Positions 27,232 to 34,758 of a stretch of DNA of 64,000 nt are shown here, piece after piece (the first letter of the stretch is position 1; each line of letters begins with the position of its first letter). The DNA comes from Lentisphaerae bacterium GWF2_50_93 (GTDB taxonomy: Bacteria > Verrucomicrobiota > Lentisphaeria > Victivallales > GWF2-50-93). The stretch covers positions 1 through 64,000 of the forward strand of contig MHBI01000025.1 of the NCBI GenBank assembly GCA_001804815.1, read 5' to 3'. A program made the position numbers and the translations under genes. A model generated the notes under the pieces. It saw only the letters and a program-made list of their open reading frames with translations, did not search any database and was not told the DNA's origin.

Positions 27232-28122
27232 TCAGACCTTGATTGCATCCTTGAGCATCTGGAGGACGTTGTCCTCGGGAGTCCAGCCGGTATCGCCTGT
27301 GATGCGCGAAATGTCGACCAGGGACTTGATCTCCGAGACTGGCTTCCTGAGTTCAACACCCTTGTAATACTTATCCAGCAGCACGGATACCTCCTCGTCT
27401 GCGATGGGATTCGGGATTGCCGGAAAATAGCATCTGTACACGGGAAGATCCTTCCTGAGCACGGCCGCGATAAGACGGGCGGCGTCGTTCACTGACAAAG
27501 ACGCAAAGCACTCCTCGAGATTGCCCTGCTGGTTCATGTATGCCTTCCAGCTGATATGATATCTCCTGTAAAACTTGAGGAATTCGGGATTGTAGAGGAA
27601 CGGGAAACGGAAGGCAATGCAGGACATGCCCTTCTCCTGGGCATAGAATTTCAGCATCTGCTCGCATAGCTGCTTGCTCAATCCATAGACGTTGTCAGGA
27701 TCCGCAGGCACCTCCCCGTCGGCAGGAAGATATTTCAACCTTGACTGGGGTATTGTCCCGTCCTCGCCAATCCTCCGCATCCGCACCATCGCCTGTATGG
27801 AACTGGCAAAGAGGAATTTCCTGATGCCTGACTCGTACGCCGCATGCAGCAGGTTCATGGTGAAGGAAGTGTTGTCGTTCAGAAGCTCCTGCTTTATTGG
27901 ATATCCGTCGTTCGGATGGGCCGCCAGATGGACGATGGCGTCGGCCCCTTCCATAAGTTCGTAGCAGACAATCCTGTCCCGCAGATCCGCGACCTTGAGC
28001 CTGACCGGCAGATCCTTCTTCATGATCTGGTCGGTGGCTACGACCTCAAATCCATCCTCATGCAGTTTCCTGCAGACGGCCGAGCCAAGATTCCCCGAGG
28101 CCCCGGTAAGCAATATTTTCAT
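27232..28122 (-). CDS. NAD-dependent epimerase/dehydratase (extended SDR)
   Basis: A 296-residue extended short-chain dehydrogenase acting on a sugar or sugar nucleotide. The glycine motif LLTGASGNLGSAV is at 4-16, and the catalytic pair is in DNVYGLSKQL (Tyr-xxx-Lys); DAIVHLAAHPND is the usual central strand. The ATG at 28122 gives the standard SDR N-terminus; the longer reading frame adds 17 residues with no homology pattern. It is transcribed towards the sialidase-like gene and has no close same-strand partner, with repeat-rich DNA on both sides. It may convert a deoxysugar or uronic acid from the degradation pathway. Confidence 0.85.
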   Translation of the reverse strand: MKILLTGASGNLGSAVCRKLHEDGFEVVATDQIMKKDLPVRLKVADLRDRIVCYELMEGADAIVHLAAHPNDGYPIKQELLNDNTSFTMNLLHAAYESGIRKFLFASSIQAMVRMRRIGEDGTIPQSRLKYLPADGEVPADPDNVYGLSKQLCEQMLKFYAQEKGMSCIAFRFPFLYNPEFLKFYRRYHISWKAYMNQQGNLEECFASLSVNDAARLIAAVLRKDLPVYRCYFPAIPNPIADEEVSVLLDKYYKGVELRKPVSEIKSLVDISRITGDTGWTPEDNVLQMLKDAIKV

Positions 28123-28248
28123 ATGAGTTAAAAACATCCTTTCATGTATTTTGCGATTAAGATAAAGTATCACGCGTCAAATTCAAGACATTACCGTAAT
28201 GCACCAGCAATCTGCAGGGCTTAGAAATAAGTTCAACTGTGAATGATT

Positions 28249-28382
28249 TCGTTTGTAGTAGCGCCTGTTTGCGCGTTCTTTATTTTCCCAAAGGAGCGCT
28301 GGTCTCCCGCCTTCGGCGCACCATAGGCGACCAAGGTCGGCGCTCCTTAAAGAACGCGCAAACATGCGCTACTACAAACAAT
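28249..28382. repeat. MITE-like element with 35-bp terminal inverted repeats
   Basis: TTCGTTTGTAGTAGCGCCTG...TTTGCGCGTTCTTTA is mirrored near-perfectly by TAAAGAACGCGCAAACATGC...GCTACTACAAAC. Between them, AAGGAGCGC and GCGCTCCTT enclose further G+C-rich palindromic sequence. Half-copies of the arm occur at 8893-8910, 46816-46845 and 48376-48410. It sits in the 381-bp gap between the SDR and fucosidase genes, where I see no coding sequence. Confidence 0.8.
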
Positions 28383-28411
28383 TTCCATAATTCAGAAACC
28401 TTGTCAAAGCC

Positions 28412-28490
28412 AGTATGTCGGGTTTTAACCCGACAGTTAATTGGCGGTTCCATTCGACGCGCTCATGACAAGTAAAAACCGCCATACTTA
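28412..28490. repeat. TGTCGGG/GGCGGTTT element with insert in second hairpin
   Basis: The first hairpin TGTCGGGTTTTAACCCGACA is intact. In the second, GGCGGTT and AAAACCGCC are separated by about 25 extra bases containing TTCGACGCGCTCATGACAAG, a variant of the widespread CTTCGACAAGCTCAGGACAGG-type repeat. Confidence 0.8.
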
Positions 28491-28503
28491 AAATGCATCC
28501 TAC

Positions 28504-29733
28504 TCACTCCGGGATCCAGAATGTCGTCTGCTGCATCAGGGCTTCCGGCTTGCCGTCAAGCTCCAGGACAATCGTCGTCGCCGGACTGTCCGGCAGCGGA
28601 GACGGTATTTTCTCAAGGAAGAGCCTGTCTCCTTCCTGACGGAATTCGACTGCTTTACCATCCTTGAGCATCTTTGCCGACAGCACCTTGTTCTTCAATT
28701 CGCCCCAGCAGAAAGTTCCGCATGGATCGTTCAGGAAATGCAGATATACGCGGTTCCCTTTTGCTGTGATCGGCCTGGCGGTGCAGTTCCACGAGAACGG
28801 ATGCCTGTCGGAATCCGCCATGCATTCACTGTTGCGGCTTATCCATTTGCCGGCCTCACGCAATATCTTCACTGACTTCTCCGGAACAGTTCCATCAGCC
28901 TTAGGTCCAATGTTGAGAAGGAGATTTCCTGCGCTCTGCACACAGGTAAGAAGCATGTCGAGCACATCCACTGAACTCTTCCAGCGATTGTCACCGGCAT
29001 GATATCCCCAGTTGCCGTTCAATGTCATGCACGCCTCCCAGTCCTGTCCCGCCTTCGCCGGATTTATCGTCTGCTCGCTGCACTTGATGTCGAAAGGTTT
29101 TCCGAGGCGGTTGTTGACGAGGATGTCCGGCTGGAGTTCCTTCACCATCTTCAGGGTCTCGTCGCCATCGATGTTTTCCGGTATGCATCCGTCGAACCAG
29201 AGATAATCGATCTTGCCGTATCCTGTCAGCAGTTCACGGAGTTCAGCCCTGTAGTATTCTATGAAACGCCTTTTTGAGGCCTCATCCTTCCAGTCCTTGT
29301 CGCCCGGCCAGTCGCGGAAGAAAGGTCCGGGATAGTCCGGATGCGTCCATGCCGCAGGCGAGTAGTAGAGACCGACCTTCAGCCCGGCCTTCCTTACAGC
29401 CTTCACATATGGTGCAACCAGATCGCGCCTCGGTCCGAGTTTTGCGGCGTTCCAGCTGTTGACCTTCGAATCCCAGAGGGCGAACCCGTCGTGGTGGCGT
29501 GTCGTCAGCACCATGTATCCCATGCCGCTTTCCTTCGCGAGCTCAGCCCATGCAGCCGGATCGTACTTCTCCGCATGCCAGTTGTCGACATATTTCTTCG
29601 TGTATTCTTCCTTGCCGATCCTCTCCCTGTTCATGATCCATTCGCCGCGTCCCGCCACGGAATACGCACCCCAATGGATGAACATGCCGAACCGGTTTTC
29701 GTTGAACCACTTCTTGCTGTCGTTATTACTCAT
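28504..29733 (-). CDS. Family 29 alpha-L-fucosidase
   Basis: A 409-residue GH29 alpha-L-fucosidase-type enzyme. The opening RFGMFIHWGAYSVAG (14-28), the TTRHHDGFALWDS block (77-89) and the nucleophile segment DYLWFDGCIP (Asp181) are hallmarks of the family. LNGNWGYHAGDNRWKS and LLLNIGPKADGTVPE complete the barrel, and a beta-sandwich follows from about 320. There is no signal peptide, so it is predicted intracellular. AGGAG sits 9 bases before the ATG. The gene is 45 bp downstream of an unassigned barrel glycosidase and is probably co-transcribed with it, so the two may remove different sugars from one branch. Confidence 0.93.
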   Translation of the reverse strand: MSNNDSKKWFNENRFGMFIHWGAYSVAGRGEWIMNRERIGKEEYTKKYVDNWHAEKYDPAAWAELAKESGMGYMVLTTRHHDGFALWDSKVNSWNAAKLGPRRDLVAPYVKAVRKAGLKVGLYYSPAAWTHPDYPGPFFRDWPGDKDWKDEASKRRFIEYYRAELRELLTGYGKIDYLWFDGCIPENIDGDETLKMVKELQPDILVNNRLGKPFDIKCSEQTINPAKAGQDWEACMTLNGNWGYHAGDNRWKSSVDVLDMLLTCVQSAGNLLLNIGPKADGTVPEKSVKILREAGKWISRNSECMADSDRHPFSWNCTARPITAKGNRVYLHFLNDPCGTFCWGELKNKVLSAKMLKDGKAVEFRQEGDRLFLEKIPSPLPDSPATTIVLELDGKPEALMQQTTFWIPE

Positions 29734-29778
29734 TCTAACATGCTCCTATTTATTGAAATATTTTTCATTCCACAGAAT

Positions 29779-31836
29779 CTATTTGATCAGCATATATACA
29801 TGTCCGGGCTGGAGTTTCAATACCGAACCAACCTCAGACACCTTGTCGGAATTGAGATCCTTCACCTTTCCGGAGAACTTGAATTCTGATTTTCGGAATG
29901 CCCAGATCACCGACGGCTTGTTCTTCTCGTCGAGCCAGAGACTGTAATCGCCGTTCTCGGTCACTCTCAATCTCTGCATCTTTGGCAGCGCATCGTTGTA
30001 GAGCCTGTTGACGGCGGCATAGTCCTCGGCGAGTTCCCTTCCAGGAAGGAATGGCTTGCTGTCATCATCCTTGCCGACAGGTTTCCATGGTCTGGCGCCT
30101 ATGCCAGGCACCGCGCGATGTCCGAGGAGCCAGAAATATAATTTCGGACTCAGTTTCTTCTCCGTGAAAGGGTTGTCCGTGAAGAATGCCGGACTGCAGT
30201 CGATGAGCGCGAAGGCATCGTCGTTCTCGACGGTCGTATCCCAGAGGCGCCTGCGGAACTTGTCTTCCTTGAACCCGTACATCGCCACCTGCGACACTCC
30301 GAAAACAGTCGTTATCTCGCAGCGGAACTTGTAGCCGTGCTTCTGGAGGCGCGACTGCATACGCCATATTTCCTCGGCCTGCGGGGCCTTGTCCTCACCC
30401 TGCCAGTCGACGCATGTGATGCCGAGGTTCTGGTACGAGTCGAAGAATATCCCGTCGATGCCGGTATCATCCTTCACCTTGCGGATCTGATCCTCGAGCA
30501 TTTTTCCAAAACCTGAACGCACGCGCCCGCACCAGAGCGTACCGTAGTCGCCGTCCCATGGAGTTCCGTTCTGCTCCCTGAGAAGCCATTCGGGATGCTC
30601 CTTCCAGAGCGGTGCGTATTTCGCAAACTGGAATCCGAACCACTGGAAAAGAGCGATTCCGTTCTCATGCGCCTTGTCGGCGAGTTTCCTCATTCCTTCC
30701 GCACCCCCGAATTTTTCCGCAAACGTGAACGAATACGGACAACAGATATTCCCCTTCGGCTCCGTCGGATCGGATGTCACCGAGTCCCAGACCCCGTGCG
30801 TGAATACATCCTTGTATCCGAGTTCTGCGTATTTCGCAAAAGCCCCTCCGAGCTCCTTCGTCCATCCTGCGCCGCGCTTCTTCAGGTCGACGTCCCATAG
30901 GTGTGCATGGACTGACGGCTGCGGAATCTCGGGACTGAACCCGTAATTGCCGAGGATGCGTTTCCTGACTTCCGTGAAGCAGTCCAGCCAGAGGTTGCGC
31001 CATTCATGCCTCATCAGCTTCTTATTACTTTGGAACAGGAGGATCTTCCTTTCCGGCAGCAGCGCTTTTTTGGAGAGAGGGAAGAAATGATTATCAGAAT
31101 AATGGATCACGTCCTCGCCTGCGAACTTCTCAATCCTGCTCCTTGTAAGCGATGGTTTCTCGAAGAACGTGCAGAAGGCAGTTCCGCCTTTCGCCTGGAA
31201 ATCGCATATGGAAGCGCCTGCTCCGCGGGGAAGCATGTCCATGGGATACGCCCCGCCCCAGGCGCCTTTTTCTTCGACAGCGAATTTTTCGATTGAGCTG
31301 AACGCCCCCCCCTTCGCCGTCTTCTGTTCAAGATCTATTGTCGAGACATCCTGCTGGACCAGGACAGCCCCATCGGCCTTCCCGCCGATTTCCCAAGTGG
31401 TGTCCTCGAGGGCCCAGTGCAGCGGGATGTCGGAGGAAATGATCTCCCACCTGGTCTTCACGCCTGTCCACTCGTTCTCCCAGATCTTCTCGCTGATGGT
31501 TTTCATGTGCAGGCAGAGCTTGATCCTGGGCTTTTCAAGCCGTCTCGTATGGAACCTTGAATCGCCCATCGCATCGGTCGTGCGGCCAAACGGCATCCAT
31601 CCGGCGGTCCCGTCTATGAATATCCTGGCGGAGTCTCCGGTCTTTTCAATTTTGGAAAGCCCATAGCTGTCGAATCTGAACCCCTGCTCCGTCTCGAAGA
31701 TGAGCGTCCATGGAACCGACGCGCTCCTCAGCTTCTCGCCCTTGAAAGATACTGCGCCTATTCCGTTGAAGGCCTTTCCTGAGGCATCGATCCCAAACTC
31801 CAGACCGTTCTTGAATCTTATCGTATTCTTGTTCAT
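29779..31836 (-). CDS. Unassigned (beta/alpha)-barrel glycosidase-like protein
   Basis: A 685-residue protein that I cannot place in a known family with confidence. The ATG at 31836 is chosen because GGAAG lies about 10 bases upstream; the open frame extends 60 residues further but that part is repeat-derived. The first 300 residues are beta-rich, like the N-terminal super-sandwich of clan GH-D enzymes. The rest reads as a barrel: VHAHLWDVDLKKRGAGW, ALFQWFGFQFAKYAPLW, then DDTGIDGIFFDSYQNLG, where an Asp sits at the end of a strand as in alpha-galactosidase-like nucleophiles, and FALIDCSPAFFTDNPF. There is no signal peptide. It precedes the GH29 gene by 45 bp. Glycosidase activity is inferred from fold-like motifs and neighbourhood. 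Confidence 0.6.
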   Translation of the reverse strand: MNKNTIRFKNGLEFGIDASGKAFNGIGAVSFKGEKLRSASVPWTLIFETEQGFRFDSYGLSKIEKTGDSARIFIDGTAGWMPFGRTTDAMGDSRFHTRRLEKPRIKLCLHMKTISEKIWENEWTGVKTRWEIISSDIPLHWALEDTTWEIGGKADGAVLVQQDVSTIDLEQKTAKGGAFSSIEKFAVEEKGAWGGAYPMDMLPRGAGASICDFQAKGGTAFCTFFEKPSLTRSRIEKFAGEDVIHYSDNHFFPLSKKALLPERKILLFQSNKKLMRHEWRNLWLDCFTEVRKRILGNYGFSPEIPQPSVHAHLWDVDLKKRGAGWTKELGGAFAKYAELGYKDVFTHGVWDSVTSDPTEPKGNICCPYSFTFAEKFGGAEGMRKLADKAHENGIALFQWFGFQFAKYAPLWKEHPEWLLREQNGTPWDGDYGTLWCGRVRSGFGKMLEDQIRKVKDDTGIDGIFFDSYQNLGITCVDWQGEDKAPQAEEIWRMQSRLQKHGYKFRCEITTVFGVSQVAMYGFKEDKFRRRLWDTTVENDDAFALIDCSPAFFTDNPFTEKKLSPKLYFWLLGHRAVPGIGARPWKPVGKDDDSKPFLPGRELAEDYAAVNRLYNDALPKMQRLRVTENGDYSLWLDEKNKPSVIWAFRKSEFKFSGKVKDLNSDKVSEVGSVLKLQPGHVYMLIK

Positions 31837-31947
31837 ATGCGGTGTTCTTCCCTCTGGTTTTATAGAAACAAAATAATACTTTACAATTAACAGCCCCCAT
31901 TTCAAAGCATTGCCGGTATCTTTCTGCGAAATTCGCAAGGAACAATA

Positions 31948-32082
31948 GGCACGAAGATAAGAAAGGCACAGAGGCACAAAGGGAAGACGGATCAGAAAAC
32001 AGGATAGAATATCCAATACGTAAAGTCCAACAATGAAGTAAAGTGAAGGAAATTTAAGCCTTTGTGCCTATGTGCCTATCCT
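31948..32082. repeat. GGCACAGAGGCACAAAG word repeat (inverted pair)
   Basis: GGCACAGAGGCACAAAGGGAAG (from about 31961) is mirrored by CTTTGTGCCTATGTGCC at about 32057-32074. The same words occur at 34530-34572 and 34663-34702. The 317-bp gap between the divergent glycosidase and TAXI genes contains this repeat and no other gene that I can see. Confidence 0.65.
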
Positions 32083-32153
32083 ATTTCTACCTTTTCTATT
32101 CCGCCCCCTTCCCCCCTTGCTTTTCCGGCTCCGCCGACTATCTTCCATGCACT

Positions 32154-33572
32154 ATGAAAATCAATTTGAGCACAATAATATCCATTGCGCGGGCGAGGTT
32201 CAAGGAAATATCCATCCGCAGCCCGATCATGCTCCTGTCAGTTATCCTGCTGACATGCCTGGCAATAAGCCTGGCAATCTTCATGTTCTTCAATTCCGCA
32301 GCTCCAAACACAATCACCATCGCCTCCGGTCCGGAAGGCAGCATCTTCAGCAAGACAGCCGATAAATATAAGAAGATTCTGTTGAAACAGGGCATCAAAC
32401 TGATAATTCTCCCGTCAGAAGGCTCGCTGGACAACTTGAAAAAACTGGTCGACCCCAAGATCAAGGTCGATGTCGGACTGGTTCAAGGCGGCGAGACAGA
32501 AGGCATTGATATAGACAACCTAGTTACGCTGGGCAGTGTTTCCTACCAGCCTCTCATAATCTTCTACCGCGGCGAGCACAAAGACAAGCTTTCCGAATTC
32601 AAAGGCCAGCGCCTGGACATTGGAAAGAGAGGCGGCGGTTCGCACATCCTGTCACTGGCCCTGCTCAAGGCAAACGGAATTGAACCGGGTGGCGATACGA
32701 CTCTGCTCGATATTGCATCAGGAGATCTGGTCCGCGCTTTGACCGAGAACCGAATCGACGCCGCGTTCTGCATGAGCGATTCCTTGTCCATTGAAACATT
32801 GCGCGATCTCATGCGCGCGCCCGGTGTCAAGCTTTTCAGCTTCACCCAGGCGGATGCCTATCTGCGCCGCATCAACTACCTGAGCAAAATGGAACTGCCG
32901 ATGGGCGCATTCGACCTGGGAAAGAACGTGCCCTCCGAGCCTGTAACCCTGATCGGCCCGACGGTGGAGCTGATCGCCAGGGACAATATGCACCCGGCTC
33001 TGATCGACATCATTCTTGAAGCGGCGCGCGAAGTGCATGGTCCGGCAGGTCTGTTAAAAAAGAGCGGGGAGTTCCCTGCCCTGCTGGAGCATGAATACCG
33101 CATCAGTCCGGATGCCGCCCGCTATTACGCAACCGGCAAAAGCTTCCTCTACCGCAACTTCCCCTTCTGGCTCGCAAGCCTCATAAACCGTTCAATCGCT
33201 GCCATCGTGCCTATCGCCCTGCTGCTGATACCTGCAGTCAAAATCGTCCCTGTGCTCTGGCGCTGGCGCTGGCGTTCAACCATCTACCGCTGGTACAAGG
33301 CGCTGTTCGCACTTGAACGCGAGGCGTTCAGTCCTTCAATGGACTCAAATAAACGCGAGGAACTGCTGCATCGCCTGGCCCACATAGAGAATAACGTGAA
33401 CAAGATCAGGGTGCCAGCCCCTTTCGGCGAACAGCTGTATGCGCTGAAGAGCCATATCAGCTTCGTGCGCGAACGACTGCTTTCGGAGAAGAAAGGCACA
33501 GAGTTAAAAAGTGACAAAGGCATCCCGATGTCAAGTATAGTTTCCATAAATAATGCGACGAAAGGATTTTGA
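32154..33572 (+). CDS. TAXI-family solute-binding protein, membrane anchored
   Basis: A 472-residue member of the TAXI family of TRAP transporter receptors, which bind solutes such as dicarboxylates or amino acids outside the inner membrane. The ATG at 32154 gives an N-terminal hydrophobic helix at about 24-47, followed by the binding domain (ITIASGPEGSIFSKTA, VDVGLVQGG, GPTVELIARDNMHPAL). A second membrane helix is at about 345-367 (SIAAIVPIALLLIPAVKIVP) with a cytoplasmic tail, as in two-helix TAXI variants. No TRAP permease gene (DctQM-like) is nearby. The last residues are encoded by a GGCACAGAG-type repeat. The dihydrouridine synthase starts 5 bp after the stop, so the two are probably one transcript. 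Confidence 0.8.
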   Translation: MKINLSTIISIARARFKEISIRSPIMLLSVILLTCLAISLAIFMFFNSAAPNTITIASGPEGSIFSKTADKYKKILLKQGIKLIILPSEGSLDNLKKLVDPKIKVDVGLVQGGETEGIDIDNLVTLGSVSYQPLIIFYRGEHKDKLSEFKGQRLDIGKRGGGSHILSLALLKANGIEPGGDTTLLDIASGDLVRALTENRIDAAFCMSDSLSIETLRDLMRAPGVKLFSFTQADAYLRRINYLSKMELPMGAFDLGKNVPSEPVTLIGPTVELIARDNMHPALIDIILEAAREVHGPAGLLKKSGEFPALLEHEYRISPDAARYYATGKSFLYRNFPFWLASLINRSIAAIVPIALLLIPAVKIVPVLWRWRWRSTIYRWYKALFALEREAFSPSMDSNKREELLHRLAHIENNVNKIRVPAPFGEQLYALKSHISFVRERLLSEKKGTELKSDKGIPMSSIVSINNATKGF

Positions 33573-33577
33573 ATCTA

Positions 33578-34573
33578 ATGACCGCTCCCATCAACCTCAG
33601 CATGGCGCCGATACACGGCATAACCGATGCAGTCTACCGCCAGGCTTTCGCACAATGTTTCAGCGGCTTCGACCGCGCCGTCGCACCTTTCATCCAGCCG
33701 CGACAGGGAAAACCCCTTCGCTCCGGGGATCTGCGCCAGCTGGCTCCGGAAAACAACCGCGATCTTCGCACAATCCCGCAGCTTCTCACCAACCATGCGG
33801 AGACCTTCTCTGCGGCCCTGAAGGAACTGCACGGACTCGGCTACGATGAAGTCAACTGGAACATGGGCTGCCCCTACCCGACAGTCGCCGACCGTGGCCG
33901 CGGCGCCGGACTCATGCCGCATCCCGACCGCATAGACTCAATATTAGGACAAGTTCTAAACGGCAGTCCGGTCAAGCTCTCAGTGAAACTGCGTCTCGGA
34001 TATAACAGTCCGGACGAGTTCATTCCCGTAATCGAAGTGCTCAACCGCTATCCGCTCAGCGAGGTGATACTGCATCCGCGCACTGCAGCCCAGATGTATG
34101 AAGGCGCCCTGGACCTGGAACGCGCCAGGCATGCCATGTCGATATGCAGGCACCCCTTCATCTTCAACGGCGAAATCAGGACGACGGAGGGATTCCAGGA
34201 CCTGCGGAACCAGTTCGGCGATGCCGCCGGATGGATGATCGGACGGGGCGCAATGGCATGTCCATGCCTTCCCGCCATGCTGAAGGGGTCTGAATTTCCA
34301 AGCGCTGAAAACCGCCTGATTCAGCTCCGCAAGTTCCATGAACTTCTTTTCGAGGGAAACCGGCAGTGGCAGAGCGGAATGAGCCATCTGATGGACAGGA
34401 TGTTCGAACAGTGGGAATATTTGTCGATGTCCTTCGCGGATCCACACCGCGTGCAGAGGCGCATCATCAAAAGCCGCAATCTCGGACAGTACTACGACGC
34501 CGTGGGCTGGTGCTTCGAACAGGAGCTCGTTGAAAAGTTACAGAGTGACAAAGGCACAGAGGCACAAAGTTAA
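33578..34573 (+). CDS. tRNA-dihydrouridine synthase
   Basis: A 331-residue flavin-dependent tRNA-dihydrouridine synthase, reducing uridines in tRNA. The start region APINLSMAPIHGITDAVYR matches the family. The catalytic Cys lies in NWNMGCPYPTVADRGRGAGL, KLSVKLRLGY and VILHPRTAAQMYEG are the FMN/RNA-binding blocks, and GWMIGRGAMACPCLP is the typical C-terminal part of the barrel. AAAGGA is 11 bases before the ATG at 33578; a TTG at 33569 is too close to it. The final residues SDKGTEAQS are encoded by an intergenic-type repeat, so the natural C-terminus has been replaced or extended. Which Dus subtype (A, B or C) it is cannot be settled by eye. Confidence 0.92.
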   Translation: MTAPINLSMAPIHGITDAVYRQAFAQCFSGFDRAVAPFIQPRQGKPLRSGDLRQLAPENNRDLRTIPQLLTNHAETFSAALKELHGLGYDEVNWNMGCPYPTVADRGRGAGLMPHPDRIDSILGQVLNGSPVKLSVKLRLGYNSPDEFIPVIEVLNRYPLSEVILHPRTAAQMYEGALDLERARHAMSICRHPFIFNGEIRTTEGFQDLRNQFGDAAGWMIGRGAMACPCLPAMLKGSEFPSAENRLIQLRKFHELLFEGNRQWQSGMSHLMDRMFEQWEYLSMSFADPHRVQRRIIKSRNLGQYYDAVGWCFEQELVEKLQSDKGTEAQS

Positions 34574-34702
34574 ATTTTTCCATGTTGGACATTACGTGCT
34601 GGATATTGGATTTTCTTTTCCATTTTCCCTATTCCGTCTTCCGTTTCCTCATTCTATATTCCCTTTGCGCCTTTGTAACTTTGTGCCTTTGTGCCTTTTC
34701 TT
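34530..34702. repeat. Inverted GGCACAAAG word repeats flanking a GGACATTACGTGCTGGATATTGG run
   Basis: GACAAAGGCACAGAGGCACAAAG (from 34549) runs across the dus stop codon. It is mirrored by CTTTGTAACTTTGTGCCTTTGTGCC ending near 34700. Between them, 34581-34611 carries the GTTGGACATTACGTGCTGG word repeat. The whole block separates dus from the DUF349 gene. Confidence 0.7.
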
Positions 34703-34758
34703 TCCCATGAGACAGGGTTGCAATTTCCCCATTCACTCGGTATCTTTTAAACTTACTT

